From assembly GCA_963833195.1 (NCBI GenBank), contig CAWHXF010000028.1, positions 372,001 to 436,000 on the forward strand: a stretch of DNA of 64,000 nucleotides, given 5' to 3'. Of this stretch, positions 25,735 to 35,770 are shown one piece after another. The notes under the pieces were generated by a model. The model was not told where the DNA came from, searched no databases, and saw only the letters and a list, made by a program, of their open reading frames with translations. A program made the translations under genes and the position numbers. The stretch's first letter is position 1. Each line of letters starts with the position of its first letter. This stretch comes from Granulosicoccus sp963833195 (GTDB lineage: Bacteria > Pseudomonadota > Gammaproteobacteria > Granulosicoccales > Granulosicoccaceae).

Positions 25735-26823
25735 ATGTCTTCCGGCTACCGATACCTGCTCGCCTACACCGTGCCTCTGACGGTGTGGGTCGCGCTGTTC
25801 GCGCACGGGGCGCTCACCTTCCTGCCGCTGTTCGTCTACTTCGGCCTGGTGCCGGTGCTGGAGCTCGGGCTGACGCCGCGACGTGCGAACCTCGATGCCG
25901 CCGCCCGCCGCGACGCCGCCTCGGCGCGGCGCTACGACGCCATGCTGTACGCCGTGGCCCCCTTCCTCCTGGCGACGCTGGCGCTCTTTGTGGTGCAGGT
26001 GCAGGAGCCCGGTCTGACGGCGTTCGAGATCGCCGGACGCACGGTGTCCATGGGTCTGATGTGCGGCATCCTGGGGGTGAACGCCGGACACGAGCTCGGT
26101 CACCGCAAGCAGCCGCTCGCACGCCTGCTCGGCGACGTGTGCATGCTGAGCGCGTTGCAGAACCACTTCGCGCCGTATCACAACCGTGGCCACCATCGGA
26201 ACGTGGCCACGCCGGACGACCCGGCCACGGCGCGGCGGAACGAGCCGCTGTACGCCTTCTGGTGGCGCTCCCACAGCGGTAGCTGGATGCAGGCCTGGCG
26301 GATCGAGCGCGATCGGCTCGCCACGCTCGACGTACCGGCCACGAGCGTTCGCCGGTTCGTGCGAAACCGGATGGTGGTGTGGACGGGCGTGCAGATCGTC
26401 GTGCTCGGCGCCATCGCGTTGCTGGCCGGACCGCTCGCGCTCGCGGGGTGCATCGGCGCCGCCATCGTGGGCACCCTCCTGCTGGAGACGGTCAACTACA
26501 TCGAGCACTACGGCCTCGTGCGCGAGCGCGACGCGCAAGGGCGCTACGAGCGCGTGCGCCACCACCATTCGTGGAACTCCGATCATCCCGTCGGTCGCAC
26601 GCTGCTGTTCGAGCTCTCTCGCCATTCCGATCATCACTACAAGGCCGGCAAGCACTACCAGTTGCTCGATTCGCTCGACCGGAGCCCGCAGATGCCGACC
26701 GGATACCCCGGCATGATGCTGCTGGCCGCGGTGCCGCCCTTGTGGTATCGAACCATGCACCCGCGCATCGACGGCCTGCGGGACACGATTGACGCACGAT
26801 CGTCCGTCGGGGCACCGGCCTGA
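25735..26823 (+). CDS. alkB: AlkB-like alkane 1-monooxygenase
   Basis: Integral-membrane di-iron hydroxylase of 362 residues. The His boxes are present: HELGH (119-123), HNRGHH (149-154), NYIEHYGL (about 259-266) and RHSDHHYK (about 300-307). Hydrophobic helices surround them, starting at residue 8. These features match AlkB, which hydroxylates the terminal carbon of n-alkanes; at 362 residues it is slightly shorter than the ~400 of classical AlkB. No rubredoxin gene is adjacent. The gene diverges from marR and its end overlaps the next gene. Substrate range cannot be read from sequence. Confidence 0.9.
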   Translation: MSSGYRYLLAYTVPLTVWVALFAHGALTFLPLFVYFGLVPVLELGLTPRRANLDAAARRDAASARRYDAMLYAVAPFLLATLALFVVQVQEPGLTAFEIAGRTVSMGLMCGILGVNAGHELGHRKQPLARLLGDVCMLSALQNHFAPYHNRGHHRNVATPDDPATARRNEPLYAFWWRSHSGSWMQAWRIERDRLATLDVPATSVRRFVRNRMVVWTGVQIVVLGAIALLAGPLALAGCIGAAIVGTLLLETVNYIEHYGLVRERDAQGRYERVRHHHSWNSDHPVGRTLLFELSRHSDHHYKAGKHYQLLDSLDRSPQMPTGYPGMMLLAAVPPLWYRTMHPRIDGLRDTIDARSSVGAPA

Positions 26824-27779
26824 CGCCGGGCGAGCGCCGCGCCCACGCCGCCGAGCGGCTGCGCCGCGAGCGACGCAAGGCGGCCTGGCTCGCCACCCCG
26901 GCGGGCCGCCGCACCGAAGGCCTGCGCGCGCTCGCCCGGCGGGGGCTGGACGTGTCGGGCCTGGGCGCCGCGGGCCGTCGGCGCGCGCGCGCCCTGCGGC
27001 TCGAGCATCACGCGCTGCGGCTCGACGGCCTGCCGCCGGCGCTCGAGGGCGTGCGCGTGCTGCAGGTCTCGGACCCGCACTGGCCCGAGACCCGGGACGC
27101 GGCCTACGAGTCGACGCTCGTGGAACTCGTCGCCGCGACCGCCCACGACCTGTGCGTGCTGACGGGCGACTACCGCGACCGCGGGTTCGGCCCCTTCGAC
27201 GGAGCGCTCGGCGCCCTCGCGGCGCTGCGCGCGGTCACCGCGCCGCGCACCCTGGCGATCCTCGGGAATCACGATTCGCTGAGCATGGCGGCGCCCATGC
27301 GCGCGCTCGGCATCGAGCTGCTCGTCAATGCCTGCTCCCGCGTGACGTGGCCCGGTCGCGGCGCAACGCCGCTCGTCGTCGCGGGCACGGACGACCCGGC
27401 CTGGTACCGGCTGCACGACGTGGCCGCCGCCACGCGCGACGCCCCCGACGGTGCACCGCTACTGTTGCTGTCGCACTCGCCCCACGTCGCCGACGCCGTG
27501 GCGCGGCAGCACCCGCGCGTGGCCGCGTGTCTCTGCGGCCACACGCACGGCGGCCAGATCTGCCTGCCGGGAGGCGTGCCCCTCGGTCGACGCCGCGGCA
27601 TTCCCGCGGATACCGCCTCGGGCGCGTGGACGCGTCCGCGCGCCGGCGGCGGCACGCTGCACGGCTACACCAGTCGCGGCTGCGGCACCACGCTGCTCGA
27701 CGCGCGCTTCTTCTGTCCGCCCGAGATCACGCTGCACACTCTCACCGGGCTCACCGGGGCACCAGCACCTTCTGCCTGA
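26820..27779 (+). CDS. Metallophosphoesterase, possible CTG start
   Basis: Calcineurin-like phosphoesterase of up to 319 residues. Metal-binding motifs in order are DPHW (in VLQVSDPHW), GDYRDRG, GNHD, and CGHTHGGQ. The reading frame is strongly coding from the CTG at 26820, which overlaps the AlkB stop as CTGA; the next usable start is a GTG at 26952, which would discard 44 codons with perfect G/C third positions. The N-terminal part is basic (RRERRKAAW) with no clear membrane helix. YkuE/YaeI-type membrane-lipid phosphoesterases are the closest comparison. The 3' end overlaps the convergent GNAT gene. Confidence 0.85.
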   Translation: MTPGERRAHAAERLRRERRKAAWLATPAGRRTEGLRALARRGLDVSGLGAAGRRRARALRLEHHALRLDGLPPALEGVRVLQVSDPHWPETRDAAYESTLVELVAATAHDLCVLTGDYRDRGFGPFDGALGALAALRAVTAPRTLAILGNHDSLSMAAPMRALGIELLVNACSRVTWPGRGATPLVVAGTDDPAWYRLHDVAAATRDAPDGAPLLLLSHSPHVADAVARQHPRVAACLCGHTHGGQICLPGGVPLGRRRGIPADTASGAWTRPRAGGGTLHGYTSRGCGTTLLDARFFCPPEITLHTLTGLTGAPAPSA

Positions 27780-28278
27780 ACAGGGCCGCGCCGGCAGCGT
27801 CGTCGAGCCGGTACTCGGCGAAGCCGAAGCGCTCGTAGGCCGTGCGGGCCGGCCGATTGCCCTCGAGCACCTCGAGCGTGATCTTGCAGGCGCCGCGTCG
27901 CCGCGCCTCGGCCTCGACCGCCTCGAGCAGCCCGCGCCCGATGCCGAGACCCCGGTGCCCGCCGACGACGGCCAGATCGTGGATGTTCACGAGCGGACGC
28001 GCGGCGAAGGTGGAGAGCGTGACGAAGCAATTGGCGAGGCCGACCGCCACCGGACCGGCCTCGCCGCTGGCGTCGCCGTCCACCGAGCCGTCCAGCTCGG
28101 CGACGATCGAGAACGCGTTCGGCATGTTCGCCAGACGCTCGGCGAGGTGATCGCGCGCCTCGTTCCCGAGCGGCTCGCCACCGCCCATCGGATCGCGTGC
28201 GTAGGCGTCCAGCAACCGGACGAGCGTGCGCGCGTCCTGCTCGTGCGCGTAGTCGAGCGAGCGGTACACGATGTTCAC
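27751..28278 (-). CDS. GNAT-family N-acetyltransferase
   Basis: Acetyltransferase of 175 residues. The acetyl-CoA loop is GGHRGLGIGRGLL (about residues 107-119), followed by the typical helix-strand (ACKITLEVLEGNRPARTAYERFGF). The GTG start at 28278 overlaps the rarA stop (GTGA). The substrate is unknown. It lies at the end of a three-gene run lipoprotein-rarA-GNAT linked by stop/start overlaps. Confidence 0.88.
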   Translation of the reverse strand: MNIVYRSLDYAHEQDARTLVRLLDAYARDPMGGGEPLGNEARDHLAERLANMPNAFSIVAELDGSVDGDASGEAGPVAVGLANCFVTLSTFAARPLVNIHDLAVVGGHRGLGIGRGLLEAVEAEARRRGACKITLEVLEGNRPARTAYERFGFAEYRLDDAAGAALFRQKVLVPR

Positions 28279-29705
28279 GATGCCGGATCCTTCGCCGCGT
28301 CCTTCGCCGCGTCGTTGCGCCGCCTGAGATCGGCGAGGCGCTCGCCGATGCGTTGCTCCAGCCCGCGCTCCACCGGCTCGTAGAAGCGCCGGTGCCCGAC
28401 GCTGTCGGGAAAGTAGCTCGCCCCGGCCGCGAAGCCGTCCGGCTCGTCGTGCGCGTGACGGTAGCCCGCGCCGTGGCCGAGCTCCTTCATCAGCCCCGTC
28501 GGCGCGTTGCGCAGGTGCATCGGCACCTCGCTGCTGCCGTGCGCCCGCACGAACTTCCGCGCCGCCTTGAACGCGCTGTACACCGCGTCGCTCTTGGGCG
28601 CGCAGGCGAGATAGAGGATCGCGTGCGCGATGGCGAGCTCGCCCTCGGGCGCGCCGAGCCGCTCGTAGCTCTGCCACGCGTAGAGCGCGAGCTCCGCGCC
28701 GCGCGGGTCCGCGTTGCCGACGTCCTCGCTCGCGAAGCGCAGCACGCGACGCGCGACGTACAGCGGGTCGCACCCGCCGTCCAGCATGCGGCAGTACCAG
28801 TACAGCGCGGCGTCGGGATCCGAGCCGCGCATGCACTTGTGCAACGCCGAGATCTGGTCGTAGAACGCGTCGCCGCCCTTGTCGAAGCGGCGCAACGAAT
28901 CCCGCGTGACCTCGTGCAGCACGGACTCGTCGATGGTCGGTACGCCGTCCACGTCGCGGGCGCAGTCCGCCGCGAGCTCCAGCAGCACCAGAGAATGGCG
29001 CGCGTCGCCGTCCGCGATGCGAGCGAGCCGGTCACGGTGCTCGTCCGCCATGACGATGCCGCGTCCGCCCAGGCCCCGTTCGTCATCGTCCAACGCCCGG
29101 TCGATGATGCGACGCACGTCCTCGGCCTCCAGCGCGCGCAGCACGTACACGCGCACCCGCGACAGCAGCGCCCCGTTCAGCTCGAAGCTCGGGTTCTCGG
29201 TGGTCGCGCCCACGAAGTAGAGGGTACCGTCCTCCACGTGCGGCAGGAACGCGTCCTGCTGGCCCTTGTTGAAGCGGTGGACCTCGTCCACGAACAGCAC
29301 GCTGCGTCGGCCCGTGGAGTCCAGCCGCGCCCGCGCCTCGGCCACCTTCTCGCGGATGTCCTTCACGCCGGAGAGCACCGCCGACAGGCTCATGAACTCG
29401 GCGTCGCAGTGCGTCGCGATCATGCGCGCAAGGGTCGTCTTGCCCGTGCCGGGCGGGCCCCAGAAGACCATGGAATGCAGCCGATCGTGCTCGAGCGCCT
29501 GGCGCAGCGTGGAGTCCGGGCCGAGCAGGTGCGCCTGCCCGGCGAGCTCGGAGAGATTCCGCGGCCGCATGCGGTCGGCCAGCGGACCGGAGATCGGAGC
29601 CGCGGTCGGCGTCGGCTCCGAGGCCGTCGCGGCACGCTGCCGCGTCTCCGTTGAGGAAGCTGGCGGCGGCTCATCCGCGTCGAACAGCCCGAGAGTCCCG
29701 TTCAC
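28275..29705 (-). CDS. rarA: Replication-associated recombination protein A (AAA+ ATPase)
   Basis: Clamp-loader-like AAA+ ATPase (MgsA/RarA/WRNIP1 family) acting at stalled replication forks; 476 residues. Walker A is WGPPGTGKTT, Walker B is VLFVDEVHRFNK, sensor 1 is GATTENPSFELN, and the C-terminal domain has YWYCRMLDGGCDPLYVARR and NAPTGLMKELGHG. The start is a GTG at 29705 that overlaps the lipoprotein stop as GTGA. In many gammaproteobacteria rarA lies beside lolA; here lolA is ~7 kb away with ftsK, so the block has been split. Confidence 0.95.
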   Translation of the reverse strand: MNGTLGLFDADEPPPASSTETRQRAATASEPTPTAAPISGPLADRMRPRNLSELAGQAHLLGPDSTLRQALEHDRLHSMVFWGPPGTGKTTLARMIATHCDAEFMSLSAVLSGVKDIREKVAEARARLDSTGRRSVLFVDEVHRFNKGQQDAFLPHVEDGTLYFVGATTENPSFELNGALLSRVRVYVLRALEAEDVRRIIDRALDDDERGLGGRGIVMADEHRDRLARIADGDARHSLVLLELAADCARDVDGVPTIDESVLHEVTRDSLRRFDKGGDAFYDQISALHKCMRGSDPDAALYWYCRMLDGGCDPLYVARRVLRFASEDVGNADPRGAELALYAWQSYERLGAPEGELAIAHAILYLACAPKSDAVYSAFKAARKFVRAHGSSEVPMHLRNAPTGLMKELGHGAGYRHAHDEPDGFAAGASYFPDSVGHRRFYEPVERGLEQRIGERLADLRRRNDAAKDAAKDPAS

Positions 29706-30247
29706 GGGTTGGTGTACTCGACGGTGCCCGGAAACCGGCGGATGCGCACGACGTCGCGCCCCGTCGCCGAGTCTTCGAGCGGCGGGGCGCAGAAGTCGAA
29801 TACCTCGAGCGGCTCGTCCGTGCGCGGCTCCAGCCTTTCGGTGCAGCCGTTCAGCGTCAGCGCAAGTACCCCGTTGGTGTAGACCCACGAACCGAGCTCG
29901 TCTCCGCGCGTGACGCGCAGACCCGCAGCCGTCGACGCGAAGCACGTGCTGCCCCCGCACTCCGGCAACGCGCCCTGCTCCGCCTCCTCGACCGCGCGGA
30001 CGCGCCCGGCCGCGGCGAGCTCGATCCCGTCGTCGTCGAGCAGCAGGCAGTTCGGATCGCGGGCGCGCTCCAGCTCGCAGTAGAACCACGGGCCACGTAC
30101 CGACGCCGGGGAGAGCTCCGTTTCAGCGTCGCTGCAACCGACGAGCGCGGAGGTCAGCGCGACGAGCGCAAGGCCTGGCAGAGCGCATCGCCCGACCGTC
30201 CGCGATCCCGTGCCGGTTGCCGGCTGCGTGGAAGATGTCCGATGCAT
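29702..30247 (-). CDS. Putative lipoprotein of unknown function
   Basis: A 181-residue exported protein. The signal peptide (LPGLALVALTSALVGC) ends in a lipobox with Cys near residue 38. The mature part has several Cys (about four to five) and a short beta-rich pattern, with RGPWFYCELERARDPNCLL near the start. I do not recognise the family. The ATG at 30247 gives a slightly long basic N-region. It is the first gene of the overlapping lipoprotein-rarA-GNAT unit. Confidence 0.72.
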   Translation of the reverse strand: MHRTSSTQPATGTGSRTVGRCALPGLALVALTSALVGCSDAETELSPASVRGPWFYCELERARDPNCLLLDDDGIELAAAGRVRAVEEAEQGALPECGGSTCFASTAAGLRVTRGDELGSWVYTNGVLALTLNGCTERLEPRTDEPLEVFDFCAPPLEDSATGRDVVRIRRFPGTVEYTNP

Positions 30248-30497
30248 GCGCCCGAAGGGTACGCGAGCGTCGCGCGGACCACACCCCGCCGAGCGACGTC
30301 CCGCATCGGAGTCATCCGGAACGGCGGCGGGTCCGGATTGCCCGTCGCGTTCATGCGGCGTATGGTGCAACGCTCGACGACCGCGACGCCGGCGGAACGC
30401 GACGGACGGTACCCGGCACATCGACGTCACGGCTCTCTCACCGGGGTAACCGGCACGGAGGCGACTGCCCCGATCGCGCGTTCGCGAGGGGTTCGTG

Positions 30498-30950
30498 ATG
30501 ATCACTTTCGAGGTCAACGGGGAAGAGCGTCGGGCGGACGTCGATCCGGACATGCCCCTGCTCTGGTACCTGCGCGACGAGCTCGATCTCGTCGGCACCA
30601 AGTTCGGTTGCGGCTCCGGTCTCTGCGGCGCCTGCACGGTGCACGTGGACGGCGAGGCGGCGCGCAGCTGCGTGACGCCCCTGTCGGTCGTCGAGGGCAA
30701 GGCGGTGACCACCATCGAGGGCCTCGACGCGGCCGGCGAGCACCCGGTGCAGGTGGCCTGGCGCGCGCACAACGTCCCCCAGTGCGGGTACTGCCAGTCC
30801 GGCCAGATCATGCAGGCGGCCGCCTTCCTGGAAGACAACCCCGACCCCGACGACGCCTCGATCCGGATCGCCATGGCCGGCAACATCTGCCGCTGCGGTA
30901 CCTACCAGCGCATCCTCGCCGCGGTCAAGACCGCCGCGAAGGAGGCCTGA
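30498..30950 (+). CDS. (2Fe-2S) small subunit of a molybdenum hydroxylase (IorA-like)
   Basis: Electron-transfer subunit of 150 residues. Two iron-sulfur motifs are present: GCGSGLCGACTVHVDG (plant-ferredoxin type) and CGYCQSGQIM with NICRCGTYQRI. This is the arrangement of isoquinoline 1-oxidoreductase alpha subunit and related xanthine dehydrogenase family proteins. ATG 30498 is taken; a GTG directly before it (30495) is equally in frame. A GAGGGG purine run lies 7 bases upstream. It is followed after 3 bases by the molybdopterin subunit. Confidence 0.93.
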   Translation: MITFEVNGEERRADVDPDMPLLWYLRDELDLVGTKFGCGSGLCGACTVHVDGEAARSCVTPLSVVEGKAVTTIEGLDAAGEHPVQVAWRAHNVPQCGYCQSGQIMQAAAFLEDNPDPDDASIRIAMAGNICRCGTYQRILAAVKTAAKEA

Positions 30951-30953
30951 GCG

Positions 30954-33242
30954 ATGGCCATCATCCGGAACCTGAGCCGCCGCCGCTTCCTGCAGAGCGG
31001 CGGCGCGATCGCGCTGGTCCTCGGCACCGCCCACCTGCCCCGATCCTTCGTCTCCGAGGTGCGGGCGGCGAGCGCGAGCGTGCAGCCGAACGTGTTCGTC
31101 AGGGTCGATGTCGACGGCACCGTTACCATCACCTCGTCGCGCGCCGAGATGGGCCAGGGCGTGCGCACCGGCCTGCCGATGATCGTCGCCGACGAGATGG
31201 AGGCGGACTGGGCGCGCGTGGCGATCTGGCAGGCGCCCGCGGACGCCGAGAAGTACGACCCCGCCGGCAAGGACGGCCAGAACACCGACGGCTCGCGCAG
31301 CACGCGGCACGGCTTCACCGTCATGCGCGAGCTGGGGGCGGCAGCGCGCTACGTGCTCGAGCGGGCGGCCGCCGAGCAGCTCGGCGTGCCCGCCGAGGAG
31401 GTGACGGCGAGGAACCACCGCCTGCACCACGACGCGAGCGGTCGCTCGCTCGACTTCGGCGAGGTGGTCGAGACGGCCGCGACCATCGACGTGCCGAGCT
31501 CGGCCAACGCGCCGAAGCCCGCGCTCAAGGACCCCGCCGAGTGGCGCTACATCGGCAAGGACATGCCGGGCTTCGACAACGTGGACATGACCACCGGCCG
31601 GGCCGAGTACGGCGCCGACGTGCGCCTGCCGGACATGCTGTTCGCGGTCGTCGCCCGCGCGCCCGTCTATCGCGGCAAGCTCGTCTCGTTCGACGACACC
31701 GACGCGCTCGCCGTCCCCGGCGTCGAGAAGGTCGTGGTGATTCCCGCGCTCGGCGACGACGAGGCGGCCGAGTTCCGGGCGCTCGGCGGCGTGGCCGTGC
31801 TGGCGACCAACACCTGGTCGGCGATGCAGGGCCGCAAGGCGCTGAAGCTCGAGTGGGAGGGCGGACCGCACGCCTCCCACGACAGCGCGAGCTACGACGA
31901 GACGCTGAAGAACTCGGCGAAGGGCGGCGGCGTGACCTTGCGCGATCGCGGCGACGCCGACGGCTCGCTCGCGGGCGCCGAAACGGTGATCGAGGCGAAC
32001 TACTTCGTGCCGTACTTCATCCACACGCCGATGGAGCCGCCGGTGGCCGTCGTCGACGCGCAGAGCCGGCCCGTGCGGGTGATCGCGCCCGTGCAGGCAC
32101 CGAACGAGACCCGCCAGTACGTGGCCGCGGCGCTCGGCATCGACGTGGCGGAAGTCAGCTGCGAGCAGACCCTGCTCGGCGGCGGCTTCGGACGCAAGTC
32201 CAAGCCCGACTACGTCTGCGAGGCGGCGATCCTCTCCCGGGCGGCCGGCGTGCCGGTGCGCGTGCAGTGGACGCGCGAGGACGAGATCCGGAACGGCTAC
32301 TACCATGCCGCGAGCGCCCACTGCCTGCGCGGTGCGCTCGACGGGGACGGCAAGGTCGCCGCGCTCAAGTACTGCGGCGCCTGGCCCTCGATCATGGGGC
32401 TGTGGAACCCCGCCCAGAAGACGGGGTTCGGCGTCGAGTACGGCATGGGCCTGGTCGACATGCCCTACGACGGCGTGCCGAACCTGCGCGTCGAGAACGG
32501 CGAGGCCGACATCGCGATGCGCATCGGGTGGTACCGCTCGGTCAACAACATCCAGCACGCCTTCGCGCTGAATTCCTTCGTCCACGAGCTGGCGGTGGCG
32601 GCCGGACGCGACCCGCTGGAGCTGATGCTGGAGATGATCGGCGAGAAGGAAGTGATGGACCTCGTCGCGGACGGCGTCGAGGAGCCCTGGAACTACGGGG
32701 ACTCGCTCGAGGACTGGCCGATCATGCCGGTGCGGCTCTCGAACGCGCTCAGGCGGGTCGCCGAGCACGCGGGCTACGCGGAGGAGCTTCCCGAGGGAGA
32801 GGCCATCGGGCTGTCGGCGCACCGATCCTTCCACAGCTACGTGGCGAGCGCCGTGCGCGTCAAGGTCGATGAATCGGGCAACTTCAGCGTGCCGCGCGTC
32901 GACATGGCCATCGACTGCGGTCGCTACGTGAACCCCGAAGGCATCCGCAAGCAGCTCGAAGGCGCGGTGGTCTACGGCCACTCGGTGGCCACGCAGGGCA
33001 AGATCACCACCGTCGGCGGCGTCGTGCAGCAGGGCAACTTCGACGACTACCCGGTCAGCCGCATGAACAACGCGCCGCTCGACGTGCGGGTGCACGTGCT
33101 CGACGACTACGTGAACCTGCCGCCCTGCGGGGTGGGCGAGCCGGGCGTGCCGCCGTACGCGCCGGCGCTGACGAACGCCCTGTTCGTCGCCACCGGCAAG
33201 CGCATCCGCGAGCTGCCGATCGGCGATCAGTTGCGGGGGTAG
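30954..33242 (+). CDS. Molybdopterin-binding large subunit of a molybdenum hydroxylase (IorB-like)
   Basis: Catalytic subunit of 762 residues with a twin-arginine signal (NLSRRRFLQSGGAIALVLG), so it is exported folded with its partner to the periplasm. Family features include GQGVRTGLPMIVADEM, the GGGFGRKSKPDY cofactor loop, and the C-terminal GVGEPGVPPYAPALTNAL with the active-site Glu. It matches isoquinoline 1-oxidoreductase beta / aldehyde oxidase-like enzymes. The true substrate is open. No FAD subunit is encoded nearby, as expected for the Ior type, where a cytochrome is the usual acceptor. Confidence 0.93.
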   Translation: MAIIRNLSRRRFLQSGGAIALVLGTAHLPRSFVSEVRAASASVQPNVFVRVDVDGTVTITSSRAEMGQGVRTGLPMIVADEMEADWARVAIWQAPADAEKYDPAGKDGQNTDGSRSTRHGFTVMRELGAAARYVLERAAAEQLGVPAEEVTARNHRLHHDASGRSLDFGEVVETAATIDVPSSANAPKPALKDPAEWRYIGKDMPGFDNVDMTTGRAEYGADVRLPDMLFAVVARAPVYRGKLVSFDDTDALAVPGVEKVVVIPALGDDEAAEFRALGGVAVLATNTWSAMQGRKALKLEWEGGPHASHDSASYDETLKNSAKGGGVTLRDRGDADGSLAGAETVIEANYFVPYFIHTPMEPPVAVVDAQSRPVRVIAPVQAPNETRQYVAAALGIDVAEVSCEQTLLGGGFGRKSKPDYVCEAAILSRAAGVPVRVQWTREDEIRNGYYHAASAHCLRGALDGDGKVAALKYCGAWPSIMGLWNPAQKTGFGVEYGMGLVDMPYDGVPNLRVENGEADIAMRIGWYRSVNNIQHAFALNSFVHELAVAAGRDPLELMLEMIGEKEVMDLVADGVEEPWNYGDSLEDWPIMPVRLSNALRRVAEHAGYAEELPEGEAIGLSAHRSFHSYVASAVRVKVDESGNFSVPRVDMAIDCGRYVNPEGIRKQLEGAVVYGHSVATQGKITTVGGVVQQGNFDDYPVSRMNNAPLDVRVHVLDDYVNLPPCGVGEPGVPPYAPALTNALFVATGKRIRELPIGDQLRG

Positions 33243-33325
33243 ACCGGGCCGGACCCGTATCGAGCTCCGTTCAAGGCCGTGTCGACCGTCCCGACGAACC
33301 GCGACCTGCCGTCTGGCTCGCCACC

Positions 33326-33469
33326 GTGCAGCCGGCCGGGCCGCACCGTCCGGGCAAGGGCTGCCTGTACCCGACGGATCTTCGCAAGACCGGTCCGGAC
33401 GTGCTCGACGATATCGCGATCGAGGGGCTCGAACGGCTGCGCGCGATGCAAGAGGGGCTCGAAAGGTGA
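33326..33469 (+). CDS. Small orphan ORF or 5'-truncated gene end
   Basis: A 47-codon frame starting at GTG 33326 and ending in TGA at 33467-33469. The protein has a plausible helical C-terminus (PDVLDDIAIEGLERLRAMQE) and mostly G/C third positions, which favour coding. In-frame sequence continues upstream without ATG, so it may be the surviving tail of a longer gene. I do not recognise it. Apart from this, the 298-base gap 33243-33540 shows nothing. Confidence 0.3.
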   Translation: MQPAGPHRPGKGCLYPTDLRKTGPDVLDDIAIEGLERLRAMQEGLER

Positions 33470-33540
33470 GGGGTCTCACCGGCTCGGCGGCCGCTCGTGA
33501 ATGAAGCCCCGTCCGTCCTCTAGGGCGGCCGGTGGCGTTC

Positions 33541-34143
33541 TCAGGGCATGACGATCTCCGCGCTGCACCGCTCGCAGATGCCGTGCGACAGACGGACGCT
33601 CGAAGCGCCGCCGACCTCGCAATACTCTTCCGCCTCGACCCAGCCGTCGCCCTCGACGGCCGTCGGCAGACGAACTCTCTGGCACCAGCTGCACATCACC
33701 ACGAGGGGCAGCGCTTCGTCCCCTCCGCGCAGCCGCTCGTCTTCCCTGAAATCGAACAGGTCGATGGGCGGTCGCGACTGCGCGTCCAGCTCGATGGACT
33801 GGAAGACCAGCCCGGTGCAGACGTTCCCCGAGAAGAGTGGCCTGACCGTCTGCCGCAGACACCGGCGCGTGCCGGGCGAGTCGCAACGGAGCGGCACGAC
33901 GACGGACGCGGCCGGTTCCGCGGAGGCTGCGGCCATGATCTTCGCGAGCCTTTGCCTGACGTCGCCACCGGAGACGAAATCGAGGAGGTTGCGGCCGAGC
34001 ACCGTGGACGCGTCCATCTCCGGCGCCCCGTTCGCGCGCGCGAACGCGTTCCAGTTTCGCGCTCCGACCGCGGTGACGGTACCGTCGACGGCCGTCACGA
34101 ACGCGATCCCCTCCATCGCGTCCAGCAGCGATTCGTAGCTCAT
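33541..34143 (-). CDS. PAS-domain protein with a C-terminal Cys/His motif
   Basis: A 200-residue cytoplasmic sensor. Residues ~1-120 look like a PAS fold (MSYESLLDAMEGIAFVTAVD; later DASTVLGRNLLDFV). The C-terminal ~50 residues carry MCSWCQRVR, then EAEEYCEV, and SHGICERC, a four-Cys motif often found after PAS domains in bacterial signalling proteins and probably binding a metal. No kinase, GGDEF or HTH output is attached. The start ATG at 34143 begins directly at the PAS domain. The partner is unknown. Confidence 0.75.
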   Translation of the reverse strand: MSYESLLDAMEGIAFVTAVDGTVTAVGARNWNAFARANGAPEMDASTVLGRNLLDFVSGGDVRQRLAKIMAAASAEPAASVVVPLRCDSPGTRRCLRQTVRPLFSGNVCTGLVFQSIELDAQSRPPIDLFDFREDERLRGGDEALPLVVMCSWCQRVRLPTAVEGDGWVEAEEYCEVGGASSVRLSHGICERCSAEIVMP

Positions 34144-34435
34144 GACGGTGCCATCGGCGCGAGTCCCCGAACGGGCGTGGCGGGACCGCTCGCCTGCGGA
34201 ATCCCTTGCGCACCATCGAAGCAGAACGAGCGCGTCGCGCGGTTGACGTGCATCAACGGCGCGGTGTGCCGGCACGCGGCCCCCGGAGCCGGCGAAGGCT
34301 CGCGAGTCGACTTCAGCGAGTCCTGGGATACCGTTGCCGCCTGAGCGCGAACCGCATCCGCGCCACCGATCGCGACGCGACGGGCCCGCAATTCACGCCG
34401 ACCGGCGAGCGCCGGGGTACACCGAGAACTCATCG

Positions 34436-35731
<1,296 letters not shown>

Positions 35732-35770
35732 CGTCGACGAGCGTCGATGGGTCCGGTGCCGCGATCGCCT

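Noticed and set aside
30248..30497. Gap before the molybdenum hydroxylase genes examined for a small gene
   Set aside because: Bottom-strand frame at 30154-30354 lacks codon bias and overlaps the lipoprotein start; only a promoter region is likely.
33470..33540. CACCGGC...GCCGGTG inverted repeat as a terminator
   Set aside because: The loop would be about 50 bases with no T-run; too weak to call.
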